Made by a program: the position numbers and the translations under genes
Shown: in pieces, positions 1 through 7,683 of the stretch
Numbering within the stretch: the stretch's first letter is position 1
How the letters are laid out: every line of letters begins with the position of its first letter
NCBI GenBank assembly: GCA_946626695.1
Contig: CAMOUV010000005.1
Span: forward strand, 1-32,601
Length of the DNA stretch: 32,601 nt
Direction: 5' to 3'
DNA from: an uncultured Blautia sp.
GTDB lineage: Bacteria > Bacillota > Clostridia > Lachnospirales > Lachnospiraceae
Notes under the pieces: generated by a model
Told to the model about the DNA's origin: nothing
What the model saw: the letters and a program-made list of their open reading frames with translations, nothing else
The model's database searches: none

Positions 1-230
1 CGAATGAAAAAGCAAGTTTGTCATTATGGCTTATTATTCGCAGGAATATAACAATCCATACTGAAAGCGTGATCGAAGTCTTTTTCGTCGTTTGTATTTC
101 ATATTCCAGGCTTTTGGCCTTTCTTTATTTGTTTTAATATCTCTTTAAAACCTCTTATTTGCAAATCAATATCAAAATCCCTATTCTATTTAATACAAAT
201 TTTTTAAAACGATTATACTTTCAGCCAACA
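1..230. other. intergenic, no gene seen
   Basis: This AT-rich stretch at the window edge holds no convincing coding region on either strand. A short frame runs from about 159 into rsmG on the opposite strand, but it has no ribosome-binding site and is discarded. The expected neighbours to the left in Firmicutes (noc, parA, parB) are not in the window. Confidence 0.6.
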
Positions 231-266
231 AAAAAAGGAATGTTTCACGTGAAACATTCCTTTTTT
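231..266 (-). terminator. palindrome, probable terminator of the rpmH-rsmG operon
   Basis: Bases 231-266 form a perfect 36-bp inverted repeat with its centre between 248 and 249. It consists of six A, GGAA, the 16-base parS, TTCC and six T. Read leftwards it begins one base after the rsmG stop codon and gives a GC-containing stem followed by a run of U, as in an intrinsic terminator. The lack of a loop spacer means a few central bases must open. The terminator role is inferred; the palindrome is seen directly. Confidence 0.55.
241..256. other. parS chromosome-partition site
   Basis: The 16 bases TGTTTCACGTGAAACA match the consensus ParB (Spo0J) binding site of Firmicutes exactly. ParB loads at parS and spreads, recruiting SMC and helping segregate the origin. 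This copy lies about 20 kb from oriC, as expected for an origin-proximal site. It sits at the centre of a longer perfect palindrome (231-266). No second site with fewer than four mismatches was noticed in the window, and no parA or parB gene is present here. Confidence 0.93.
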
Positions 267-267
267 C

Positions 268-993
268 TTATAGGGGATCTTTCGAAGGAGTCCCTGCTTT
301 CCTGGGATATTTACCTGATATCTGACGGATCTTATGGATCAGCAGCAAAGTTCTTTGATACTCCATGTCAACAGGAGAGAAGTATTTCACATCCTCCATT
401 TCACTTCCAAGAATACTCAAAGCATTCTTTGAATTCTCGATTTCACTGTTCGCAGTATCAAAGCCTCCTTTGTAGGCTACAAAGTGGCCATTCACACGAA
501 CAAATGGAAGAGTAAGCTCACATAATACCGGCAGGGATGCAACTGCCCTGGATACACACAGATCAAATTTTTCTCTGTATTCGTTTCGATGTGCCAGATC
601 TTCTGACCGTCCATGCATAGCAGTTATCGAATCCAGTTTCAGCAGATCAATCGTTTCATTTAGGAAATCAACCCGTTTCCGGAGTGAATCGAGTAAAACT
701 ATATTGATTTCTGGATATACTATCTTGATTGGAATGCCAGGAAATCCTGCACCTGTTCCAATATCGATCACGTTTTTCTTCCTTCTCACGTCCAGGACCT
801 TAACAAGAGAAAGACTGTCGTAAAAGTGTTTTCTGACAACCTCTTTGAAATCCGTGATTGCTGTCAGATTCATTACTTTATTTTTTTCGACCAGAAAATG
901 ATAATACTTCATGAACTTTTCGATCTGGTCTTCATTCAGGTCAATTCCCAGATCTTTTATGGAAGTGTAGAGATATTTTTCTTCATTATTCAT
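268..993 (-). CDS. rsmG: 16S rRNA (guanine-527 N7)-methyltransferase RsmG
   Basis: RsmG (GidB) methylates N7 of G527 in 16S rRNA using S-adenosylmethionine. The SAM-binding motif [14 protein letters not shown] is clear, and the length of 241 residues matches the family (about 239 in Bacillus). I place the start at the ATG at 993 (MNNEEKYLY), because GGAAGGAG lies eight bases upstream. An in-frame ATG at 1029 would add 12 residues, but it has no comparable ribosome-binding site and lies inside mnmG. The start lies 5 bases beyond the mnmG stop codon and the chosen gene overlaps mnmG by 8 bases, so translation is probably coupled. It is the last gene of the operon; the stop codon is followed one base later by the parS palindrome. 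Confidence 0.95.
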   Translation of the reverse strand: MNNEEKYLYTSIKDLGIDLNEDQIEKFMKYYHFLVEKNKVMNLTAITDFKEVVRKHFYDSLSLVKVLDVRRKKNVIDIGTGAGFPGIPIKIVYPEINIVLLDSLRKRVDFLNETIDLLKLDSITAMHGRSEDLAHRNEYREKFDLCVSRAVASLPVLCELTLPFVRVNGHFVAYKGGFDTANSEIENSKNALSILGSEMEDVKYFSPVDMEYQRTLLLIHKIRQISGKYPRKAGTPSKDPL

Positions 994-2884
994 CTCTGTG
1001 TCTCCTTCCATATTGTTCCATGTAGACAAGAAGGACCGATATATCAGCAGGAGAGACTCCCGAAATACGTGAAGCCTGTCCGATTGAAACGGGCTGATAT
1101 TCTTTCAGCTTCTGCCTGGCCTCCAGGCGGAGGCTTCCAACATCATCATAGTTGATGTCTGCCGGTATCTTCTTTATCTCCAGCTTTTTAAACTGTTCAA
1201 CCTGCTTTTTCTGCCTTGTGATGTATCCTTCGTATTTTACATTGATTTCAACCTGTTCACATACATCGTCTGAAAGAACAGGACGTTCTTTATCAAGAAC
1301 AGCAAGAGAGGAATACGTGAGTTCCGGTCTTTTAACAAGCTCCGACAGGGTAATTCCTGATTTTAAGGGAGTGCTTTCCTTTTCGATCAGAAACTTCTGT
1401 ACTTCCTCCGTATTGCCAATATAGGTATGTTCCAGTCTTTCTGTTTCCTGACGGATCAGTTCTTCCTTCCTGCAGACCTTCTGATAGGTTTCTTCATCCA
1501 CAAGACCAACCCGGTATCCTTTTTCCCGAAGACGAAGGTCCGCGTTATCCTGACGAAGAAGCAGCCGGTATTCTGCCCGGCTTGTCATCATTCGATAAGG
1601 CTCCCGGTTTTCCTTTGTCACCAGATCATCGATCAGTACACCAATGTAGGCTTCAGACCGATCCAATACCAGAGGTTCTTTGCCGAGAATCTTCATGGAA
1701 GCATTGATGCCGGCAATCAGGCCCTGGGCCGCAGCTTCCTCATAACCCGAGCTTCCGTTAAACTGTCCTGCGCTGAAAAGGCCCTGTATCTTCCGGAATT
1801 CCAGCGTCGGATACAGCTGTCTTGCATCAATACAGTCATATTCGATGGCGTAAGCGTTTTTAACGATCTTCGCGTGTTCCAGACCTGGTACGGAGTGGTA
1901 CATTTCGAATTGGACATCCTCGGGCAGAGAACTGGACATACCGGAAAGATACATCTCGTTGGTATAATTGCCTTCCGGCTCCACAAAGACCTGGTGACGG
2001 TTTTTCTCCGCAAAACGGACCACCTTGTCTTCGATGGACGGGCAGTACCGCGGCCCGGTCCCTTCGATGGTTCCGGAGAACAAAGGAGAGCGGACCAGAT
2101 TTGCCCGGATAATCTCGTGGGTTTTTTCCGTTGTATAGGTCAGATAACAGGATCTCTGGGGAATCTGCACATCCTTCGGATCGGTGGAAAAGGAGAAGGG
2201 CACAACCGGAACATCTCCTTTCTGTTCCTCCATTTTGCTGTAGTCCAGCGTATTTCCCGCTACTCTGGCTGGTGTACCGGTCTTAAAGCGAAGCATACGG
2301 ATTCCAAGCGATAAGAGGGAGTCCGTCAGATAATTGGCCGCCTGGAGGCCGTTAGGGCCTGTAGGATAGCTGACATCTCCGTAGATGCATCTGGCCTTCA
2401 GATAAGTCCCGGTGCAGAGGATCACGGCCTTGCTGTGATAGACGGCTCCGGAATAGGTCGTAACGCCCCGGATCTGCCCGTTTTCGACGATCAGAGAAGC
2501 GACCTCCCCCTGGCGTATGGTGATGTTTTCGTTTTCTTCCAGTGTACGCCTCATGGCGTTGGTGTAAGCCTGCTTGTCCGCCTGCGCCCGAAGGGAATGA
2601 ACCGCCGGTCCTTTTGATTTATTCAGCATTCTGGACTGCAGAAAGGTCTTGTCGATGTTCTTGCCCATCTCACCGCCCAGGGCGTCCAGTTCCCTCACCA
2701 GATGCCCCTTTGAGGTCCCTCCGATGTTTGGATTGCAGGGCATCAGGGCGATGCTTTCGGCGCTGACGGTAAACAGGATCACCTGAAGACCCAGACGGGC
2801 TCCCGCCAGAGCAGCTTCACATCCTGCATGACCGGCACCGACCACAACGATATCATAGTTTTCTGTAATCTTTTTTTCTGTCAT
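986..2884 (-). CDS. mnmG: tRNA uridine-5-carboxymethylaminomethyl modification enzyme MnmG
   Basis: MnmG (GidA) works with MnmE to add the carboxymethylaminomethyl group to U34 of certain tRNAs, using FAD, NADH and a methylene-tetrahydrofolate carbon. The N-terminal Rossmann FAD motif [13 protein letters not shown] (about residues 13-25) and the conserved block [18 protein letters not shown] are present. The length of 632 residues is normal for the family. The ATG at 2884 is preceded by AGGATGAG, which overlaps the mnmE stop codon. mnmE is 9 bases upstream and rsmG overlaps the 3' end, so the three form one tightly packed block. Confidence 0.97.
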   Translation of the reverse strand: MTEKKITENYDIVVVGAGHAGCEAALAGARLGLQVILFTVSAESIALMPCNPNIGGTSKGHLVRELDALGGEMGKNIDKTFLQSRMLNKSKGPAVHSLRAQADKQAYTNAMRRTLEENENITIRQGEVASLIVENGQIRGVTTYSGAVYHSKAVILCTGTYLKARCIYGDVSYPTGPNGLQAANYLTDSLLSLGIRMLRFKTGTPARVAGNTLDYSKMEEQKGDVPVVPFSFSTDPKDVQIPQRSCYLTYTTEKTHEIIRANLVRSPLFSGTIEGTGPRYCPSIEDKVVRFAEKNRHQVFVEPEGNYTNEMYLSGMSSSLPEDVQFEMYHSVPGLEHAKIVKNAYAIEYDCIDARQLYPTLEFRKIQGLFSAGQFNGSSGYEEAAAQGLIAGINASMKILGKEPLVLDRSEAYIGVLIDDLVTKENREPYRMMTSRAEYRLLLRQDNADLRLREKGYRVGLVDEETYQKVCRKEELIRQETERLEHTYIGNTEEVQKFLIEKESTPLKSGITLSELVKRPELTYSSLAVLDKERPVLSDDVCEQVEINVKYEGYITRQKKQVEQFKKLEIKKIPADINYDDVGSLRLEARQKLKEYQPVSIGQASRISGVSPADISVLLVYMEQYGRRHRDE

Positions 2885-2893
2885 GTTCTCATC

Positions 2894-4270
2894 CTATTTT
2901 CCGATACAGAATTTGCTGAAAATTTCGTTTACAATATCTTCACTGACGGATTCTCCGGTGATCCTTCCGAGAGCCTCGCAGGCGTTCCGGAGATCAATGG
3001 CAAGACAGTCCTCGGGCATGCCCAGCTCCGCCCCCTGGGTCACCAGCTGCAGGGCATCCTGGGCCTCTGTCAGGGCCTCTTTATGCCGGCTGTTGGTGAC
3101 ATACACTTCGTCGTTAAAGGAGAGGCTTCCGCTGAAAAACATCTTCTCGATGGTGTCTTCCAGCTCATCCAGCCCTTTGTTCTCCACCATGGACACAGGG
3201 ATCACGGGATGCGGCTGCACGGCCTGTGATACCTCCTCCACGGAAATCTGCGGGGAAAGGTCCGTCTTGTTATACAAAACGATCACCTTGCGGCCTTGCA
3301 GGATCGGCAGGATCTCCTCGTCATTCTCATCCATGGGAGTGGAAGAGTCAACCACATACAGGATCAGGTCAGCCTTGTCCGCCATATCCCGGGAACGCTC
3401 CACTCCGATCTTCTCAATGGTATCCTCGGTATTCCTGATCCCGGCGGTATCGATCAGATGCAGGGTGATCCCCTTGATATTCATGAATTCCTCCAGCGTA
3501 TCCCGGGTCGTCCCTGCGATGTTCGTCACGATTGCCCGTTCTTCTCCGAGCATGGTATTCAGAAGAGAAGATTTCCCGGCATTCGGTTTTCCGAGGATAA
3601 CGGTCCGGATCCCTTCCCGGATCAGCTTTCCGTCGGAAAAATGATCCAGAAGCCAGGCCAGCTTCTGTCTCTGGGTATCGACAACATTGCAGATTGTTTC
3701 GGTATAGCCATCCAGACTGATATGCTCCGGATCATCCAGGGCCGATTCGATATAAGCAATCTGGTACAGCAGATCCTTCCGTATCTCCGCGATCTTTTCC
3801 GAAAGAGAGCCCTTCAGCTGCTCCAGAGAACTCTGAAGCGCATATTCGTTTCTGGACCGGATCACATCCATGACCGCTTCGGCCTGAGACAGGTCCAGAC
3901 GGCCATTCAGAAATGCCCTTTTGGTGAATTCACCGGGTTCCGCGATGGAGGCTCCGTTTTTCAATACGGTTTCCAGTACCTTTTTCATGGAAAGGATCCC
4001 GCCATGGCAGTCAATCTCGACGGTGTCTTCCCCGGTATAGGTATGGGGCCCTTTCATGATCATGACCAGGACCTCGTCGATCGTTTTTTCTCCGTCAAAG
4101 ATATACCCGTAATGGATGGTATGGGAGGGTACGGAAAGAATGTCTTTTTCTTTTTTTCCGGGACGGAATATTTTACAGATCACCTGCATTGCTTCCGGTC
4201 CGCTGATCCGGATGATCCCGATTCCGGCCTCGCTCATGGCGGACGAAATTGCCGCTATCGTTTCTCTCAT
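2894..4270 (-). CDS. mnmE: tRNA modification GTPase MnmE
   Basis: MnmE (TrmE, ThdF) is the GTPase partner of MnmG in wobble-uridine modification. Three parts are visible: an N-terminal folate-binding domain (MRETIAAISSAMSEAGIGII), a helical domain, and an inserted Ras-like G domain. The G domain has G1 GKPNAGKSS (about 226-234), G3 DTAG and G4 NKTD. The C terminus FCIGK carries the catalytic cysteine motif of the family. The length of 458 residues is normal. The ribosome-binding site (GGAG, 11 bases from the ATG) is modest and directly follows a hairpin with a T-run between jag and this gene, so expression may be lower than that of the upstream genes. Confidence 0.97.
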   Translation of the reverse strand: MRETIAAISSAMSEAGIGIIRISGPEAMQVICKIFRPGKKEKDILSVPSHTIHYGYIFDGEKTIDEVLVMIMKGPHTYTGEDTVEIDCHGGILSMKKVLETVLKNGASIAEPGEFTKRAFLNGRLDLSQAEAVMDVIRSRNEYALQSSLEQLKGSLSEKIAEIRKDLLYQIAYIESALDDPEHISLDGYTETICNVVDTQRQKLAWLLDHFSDGKLIREGIRTVILGKPNAGKSSLLNTMLGEERAIVTNIAGTTRDTLEEFMNIKGITLHLIDTAGIRNTEDTIEKIGVERSRDMADKADLILYVVDSSTPMDENDEEILPILQGRKVIVLYNKTDLSPQISVEEVSQAVQPHPVIPVSMVENKGLDELEDTIEKMFFSGSLSFNDEVYVTNSRHKEALTEAQDALQLVTQGAELGMPEDCLAIDLRNACEALGRITGESVSEDIVNEIFSKFCIGK

Positions 4271-4287
4271 AAATGATTCAGCTCCGA

Positions 4288-4341
4288 TAAAAAAGAAGGA
4301 GAGGAGCGGGCATAATAAGCTTTTGCACCTCTCCTCCTTCT
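4288..4341 (-). terminator. intrinsic terminator or attenuator between jag and mnmE
   Basis: AGAAGGAG at 4294-4301 pairs with CTCCTTCT at 4334-4341, and further imperfect pairing (AGG/CCT) lies inside a large loop. On the minus strand the hairpin is followed by CTTTTTTAT (4286-4294). It lies 15-20 bases before the mnmE start codon, so read-through would be needed to transcribe mnmE from the rpmH promoter. Position and T-run are direct observations; the efficiency is unknown. Confidence 0.6.
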
Positions 4342-4356
4342 GTTTTGATCTAGAAA

Positions 4357-5370
4357 TCAGTTCTTTTTCAGTTTAACCACAATATGTCTGTAAGGCTCTT
4401 CCCCTTCACTGATGGTCTCGACATATTTGTTTCCCTGCAATGCAGAGTGGATGATCCTTCTTTCGTAAGGATTCATCGGTTCAAGAACGACCGGTCTTCT
4501 GGACTTCTTGACCTTGTAGGCGATCCCTTTTGCAAGGTTTTCCAGGGTATCCTTACGGCGTCTGCGGTAGTCCTCCGTATCCAGCTTGACGCGGATATAG
4601 TTTTCCTGGCCCTTGTTTACGACAAGGCTGGTCAGGTACTGCAGCGAATCCAGAGTCTGGCCTCTCTTTCCGATCAGAACGCCCATGTCATCGCCTTCGA
4701 AATCCACTTCCAGGCTGCCGTCCTCACGGTTGTATACCGATTTGATCTCGACCTCTCCGAGCTCCATGGAATCGAAGACATCCTTCAGGAAATCAGCAGC
4801 TCTCTGCTCAACCTGACGGATCACTTCTTCATCCTTGATGATCTCGATGGGCTTGCTCTGATGAACCGGTTTTTCCTCTGCCTCCGGTTTTGCCTGTTCC
4901 TTCTGTTCTTTCTGTCTGGGCTCCTTCGGAGCCTTTTCCTGTTTCTGTTTTTCCTTCCGGGGAGTCTCGTTCGCCGGCTTTTCTTCCGGTTTTCCTTCGG
5001 CTGCCGCGGGAGCTTCCTCCGGAGCTTTTTCCTTCACCGGTTTGTCCTTCGGTTTGTTTTCCTTTGCCGGTTTCGGAGTCTGCTTTTTCTCATTCTTGGG
5101 TTTCGGTTTTCCGGAATCCTTCTTTTCGGGCGCTTTGATCGCATCCAGACTTACACTGTCGATGATTTCCTTGATTTCCTGTTCTTCCGCGCTTTCGGCT
5201 TTTCTGCGGGCCTTGATCACAGCCGGCTTGGCACCAAATCCGAAAAATCCCGTGGTTCCCTCGGAAATCACGATGATATCCAGCTGATCGCTGGTGGTTC
5301 CCAGCTCAATGCAGGCCTTGGTGATGGCTTCGTTTTTATTTTTTGCCGAAAACTGCATATATTCTTCCAT
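4357..5370 (-). CDS. jag: Jag/KhpB RNA-binding protein (Jag-N, KH, R3H)
   Basis: This is a single-stranded-nucleic-acid-binding protein of the Jag/KhpB/EloR family, linked in Firmicutes to cell elongation and RNA regulation. Seen in order are a Jag-N domain (MQFSAKNKNEAITKAC, with FFGFGAKPA), a long Lys/Glu/Pro/Ala-rich linker of about 110 residues, a KH domain with GVLIGKRGQTLDSLQYL, and an R3H domain (RRRRKDTLENLA, ending with ERRIIHSALQ). I chose the ATG at 5370, which has AAGGA nine bases upstream; a GTG at 5391 would lie across that site. The gene follows yidC by 21 bases, its usual partner in this operon. The linker is longer than in Bacillus (about 208 residues in total there). Confidence 0.93.
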   Translation of the reverse strand: MEEYMQFSAKNKNEAITKACIELGTTSDQLDIIVISEGTTGFFGFGAKPAVIKARRKAESAEEQEIKEIIDSVSLDAIKAPEKKDSGKPKPKNEKKQTPKPAKENKPKDKPVKEKAPEEAPAAAEGKPEEKPANETPRKEKQKQEKAPKEPRQKEQKEQAKPEAEEKPVHQSKPIEIIKDEEVIRQVEQRAADFLKDVFDSMELGEVEIKSVYNREDGSLEVDFEGDDMGVLIGKRGQTLDSLQYLTSLVVNKGQENYIRVKLDTEDYRRRRKDTLENLAKGIAYKVKKSRRPVVLEPMNPYERRIIHSALQGNKYVETISEGEEPYRHIVVKLKKN

Positions 5371-5391
5371 GCGTGTAGATCCTTCCTTCAC

Positions 5392-6687
5392 TTACTTCTT
5401 TTTATTTCTCTCATCAAAGTCTCGGACCATGTTTGCCTTCGCCGTTATGCTGCCGGGTCTTGCATTTTTTGCCTTATCATAGGCATCGCTCACTTTTCTG
5501 GCCCTGGAATCCGGACTGGTATTGCTGCTGCCTTTTTCAACACGGGTATCGATGTTTCTGACACTCTGGTGGGCCTGATTCGTGATCTTCTGGGGAGGAA
5601 GACCGTTCTTTGCACGTTTTTCCTCGATCTTCTTCATGTTCTCGTTGATCAGGACATCCATGTCGATCTTATCCAGATGACGATTGATCAGCACCTGCTG
5701 CACGCTTCGCACCACTGCGCTGGCGATCCAGTAGATACCCATACCAACGGGGAATGTGAAACAGAATACGGCTGACATCAGAGGCATTACGGTGTTCATA
5801 GTCTTCATGGAATTGGCCATGGTACCGGTTGCCTGCTCATTGTTGGATGCCTGCGGCATCAGCTTGATGTTGGCCATCTGTGTTGCCCAGGAAAGGATCG
5901 GGATCAGCAGTGCGATGATTGCAAGAAGGATCGGCCCGTTGCCCTGGAAAAAGTCCATGATATAGGTGAGCGGCTGGTTGGCGATGTTCAGCTTGCAGAA
6001 GCTCTGCATCGGAGAAATATCGGCGGCCGTCTTGGTGATGGTGGAAGAAAGTCCCGAAAATTCTGCGACCTCTTTCAGCTTTTCCCACTGATCCGTGGAA
6101 AGTGCATACAGGAAGTCGATCACGGAATTGTTGGTCGCAATGCCGTCTTCCACGACCAGGGCCACACGGCCCATCTTATTGTCGGTGATGAACTGCTGAA
6201 GGATCTCCGTAAAGCCGTTCACACCGGTGATGCCGTTTACCAGATCGGTAAAGACATCCCTTACGCTTCCTACATAGGCGGGGATCCGGTAGATAACCTG
6301 CCACAGCGCCATCAGGATCGGAAACTGGATGGCCAGCTGTACACAGCTGCCCGTAGGCGATACGCCATACTTCTGATAAACGAGCTGTGTTTCCTCGTTC
6401 ATCCTCTGCATGGATTCCTGGTCTCTTTTCCCCTGGTATTTTTTCTGTACGGCCTGGATCTCAGGCTGCATGATTGCGCTCAGCTTGGAAAATTTCTGCT
6501 GCTTGATCTGCAGCGGTGTCATCAGAAGATAAATGATGATACTGAAAATAATGATACAAAGGCCCAGATTCTGGATCCCGAAAAGACCATTCAGGAACCG
6601 GAAAATACCATCCATGATAAAGCCCATCAGAGATGCAATCTGGCCAATGACCGGTGTACTGCTTTTTGTCGCTAATAAAAAATCCAA
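5392..6687 (-). CDS. yidC: membrane protein insertase YidC
   Basis: YidC (Oxa1/SpoIIIJ family) inserts and folds membrane proteins, with or without SecYEG. Hydrophobic segments are visible: LGLCIIIFSIIIYLLM near the N terminus, FPILMALWQVIYRIPAYV, a third starting PILLAIIALLIPILSWA, and a C-terminal hairpin containing MSAVFCFTFPVGMGIYWIAS. The C-terminal tail is basic, as in ribosome-binding YidC. No cleavable lipoprotein signal is obvious. No ATG is near the start. AGGAGG lies eight bases before a TTG at 6687 but only two before another TTG at 6693, so I chose 6687. The conserved groove arginine seems to be a tyrosine (see findings). Confidence 0.93.
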   Translation of the reverse strand: MDFLLATKSSTPVIGQIASLMGFIMDGIFRFLNGLFGIQNLGLCIIIFSIIIYLLMTPLQIKQQKFSKLSAIMQPEIQAVQKKYQGKRDQESMQRMNEETQLVYQKYGVSPTGSCVQLAIQFPILMALWQVIYRIPAYVGSVRDVFTDLVNGITGVNGFTEILQQFITDNKMGRVALVVEDGIATNNSVIDFLYALSTDQWEKLKEVAEFSGLSSTITKTAADISPMQSFCKLNIANQPLTYIMDFFQGNGPILLAIIALLIPILSWATQMANIKLMPQASNNEQATGTMANSMKTMNTVMPLMSAVFCFTFPVGMGIYWIASAVVRSVQQVLINRHLDKIDMDVLINENMKKIEEKRAKNGLPPQKITNQAHQSVRNIDTRVEKGSSNTSPDSRARKVSDAYDKAKNARPGSITAKANMVRDFDERNKKK

Positions 6688-6727
6688 ATTCAATTCCTCC
6701 TGAACGGAATGTTAGATAATTTCCCGT

Positions 6728-6940
6728 TTACGGAACCGGATCATAACCGCCGTGGGAAAACGGATTGCAGCGAAGGATCCTCCATACGGCAAGGAGTCCT
6801 CCCTTGACAGCGCCATATTTCTGCACGGCCTCCAGTCCATACTGGGAGCATGTGGGAATATAGGGACATTTTGTCCTTTTCATCGGTGAAATGTATTTCT
6901 GATAGAGACGGATCAGTCGGATCAAAAACTTCTTTGCCAT
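6728..6940 (-). CDS. yidD: membrane protein insertion efficiency factor YidD
   Basis: This is a 70-residue member of the YidD family, a small membrane-associated protein that aids YidC-dependent insertion. The diagnostic features are [12 protein letters not shown] at the N terminus, the [15 protein letters not shown] motif with its conserved cysteines, and [14 protein letters not shown] at the C terminus. It begins 9 bases after the rnpA stop with AGGA close upstream of ATG, and lies directly before yidC. This is the standard order in bacteria. Confidence 0.96.
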   Translation of the reverse strand: MAKKFLIRLIRLYQKYISPMKRTKCPYIPTCSQYGLEAVQKYGAVKGGLLAVWRILRCNPFSHGGYDPVP

Positions 6941-6949
6941 GCGGTCCTG

Positions 6950-7294
6950 TTATCCTTTCTGCCGGCAGATCTTATTCTTTGAGGCCACATGCAGAAGAGC
7001 GCTCTCTATCTCGTGAAAGCTCACTCCCTTTGCGGTGGGTCTTGCGATGACCACAAGATCCAGCCCTGCTGCAAACAGCTCCTCATTCAGCCGGTACGAT
7101 TCTCTGATCAATCTGGTGACTCTGTGGCGAACCACACTGTTCCCTACTTTTTTGCTTACTGATATTCCCAGACGATTCCTCTTGTACTGATTGGGCAGTA
7201 CATACATCACCAGATACCGATTCGCATTTGATGTTCCTTTTTGATAAACTGTTTGAAAATCTTTGTTTTTCTTTAATGATTCTGAAAATTTCAT
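6950..7294 (-). CDS. rnpA: ribonuclease P protein component
   Basis: RnpA is the protein subunit of RNase P, which matures the 5' ends of tRNAs. The 114-residue sequence has the family signature RNRLGISVSKKVGNSVVRHR followed by VTRLIRESYR. The N-terminal part (MKFSESLKKNKDFQTVYQKG) is also typical. The ATG at 7294 has no good Shine-Dalgarno sequence (CATTACTAACAGA precedes it) and lies about 30 bases past a hairpin between rpmH and rnpA. This suggests lower expression than L34. RnpA is usually needed in far smaller amounts than L34. Confidence 0.96.
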   Translation of the reverse strand: MKFSESLKKNKDFQTVYQKGTSNANRYLVMYVLPNQYKRNRLGISVSKKVGNSVVRHRVTRLIRESYRLNEELFAAGLDLVVIARPTAKGVSFHEIESALLHVASKNKICRQKG

Positions 7295-7321
7295 TCTGTT
7301 AGTAATGAAAAAATTATAGAA

Positions 7322-7349
7322 GAAAAGACCACATATCTATGCGGTCTTT
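7322..7349 (-). terminator. weak hairpin between rpmH and rnpA
   Basis: AAAGACC (7324-7330) pairs with GGTCTTT (7343-7349) across a 12-base loop. Read leftwards it is followed by TTCTTCTATAATTTTTTC, a T-rich but interrupted tail. It probably acts as a partial terminator or RNA-processing site that sets the ratio of L34 mRNA to rnpA mRNA. This is an inference from position. Confidence 0.45.
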
Positions 7350-7355
7350 ATTTAC

Positions 7356-7490
7356 TCAAGCAGAGAGCTGCTTTCTTCCTTTTAATCTTCTTGCTGCCAA
7401 AACCTTACGTCCGCCTTTTGTGCTCATGCGGGCTCTGAATCCGTGCACTTTCGCTCTGGATCTTTTCTTTGGCTGAAATGTCATTTTCAT
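7356..7490 (-). CDS. rpmH: 50S ribosomal protein L34
   Basis: A 44-residue very basic protein begins [18 protein letters not shown], continues [17 protein letters not shown] and ends QLSA. This is the L34 consensus of the large ribosomal subunit. The ATG at 7490 has GGAGG nine bases upstream. A second in-frame ATG two codons later is possible but is spaced less well. It is the first gene of the leftward operon, preceded by a near-consensus promoter at 7550-7578. Confidence 0.97.
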   Translation of the reverse strand: MKMTFQPKKRSRAKVHGFRARMSTKGGRKVLAARRLKGRKQLSA

Positions 7491-7549
7491 GGCAAAACAC
7501 CTCCTTACGTTTCTTCCTTATTTTATTATCCCAAAAGAACATCATTTAA

Positions 7550-7578
7550 ATTATAGCCATTCCGTCTCTTTTAGTCAA
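7550..7578 (-). promoter_or_regulatory. rpmH operon promoter
   Basis: On the minus strand TTGACT (7573-7578) and TATAAT (7550-7555) are separated by exactly 17 bases. This is a near-perfect housekeeping-sigma promoter. The start codon of rpmH is about 60 bases downstream. No operator-like repeat is obvious. Confidence 0.88.
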
Positions 7579-7622
7579 GGAAAATCGTAAGAAAATCCGC
7601 ATTTTTACGGCATTCTTCCGGG

Positions 7623-7652
7623 AAAAACAGCCTCGTCAAAAGACGAGGCTGT
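7623..7652 (-). terminator. intrinsic terminator of the hydrogenase structural operon
   Basis: ACAGCCTCGTC (7627-7637) and GACGAGGCTGT (7642-7652) form an 11-bp perfect stem with a four-base loop. On the minus strand it is followed by TTTTT (7623-7627). It lies about 30 bases after the hndD stop codon and isolates the hydrogenase operon from the rpmH promoter. Confidence 0.92.
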
Positions 7653-7683
7653 CTGTAACTTCCTGTTTATGAATGGATCTGCA

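Noticed and set aside
1-230. A weak stem CCAGG/GGCCT region near 108-122 as a terminator
   Set aside because: The stem is only about four base pairs and there is no clear gene ending there.
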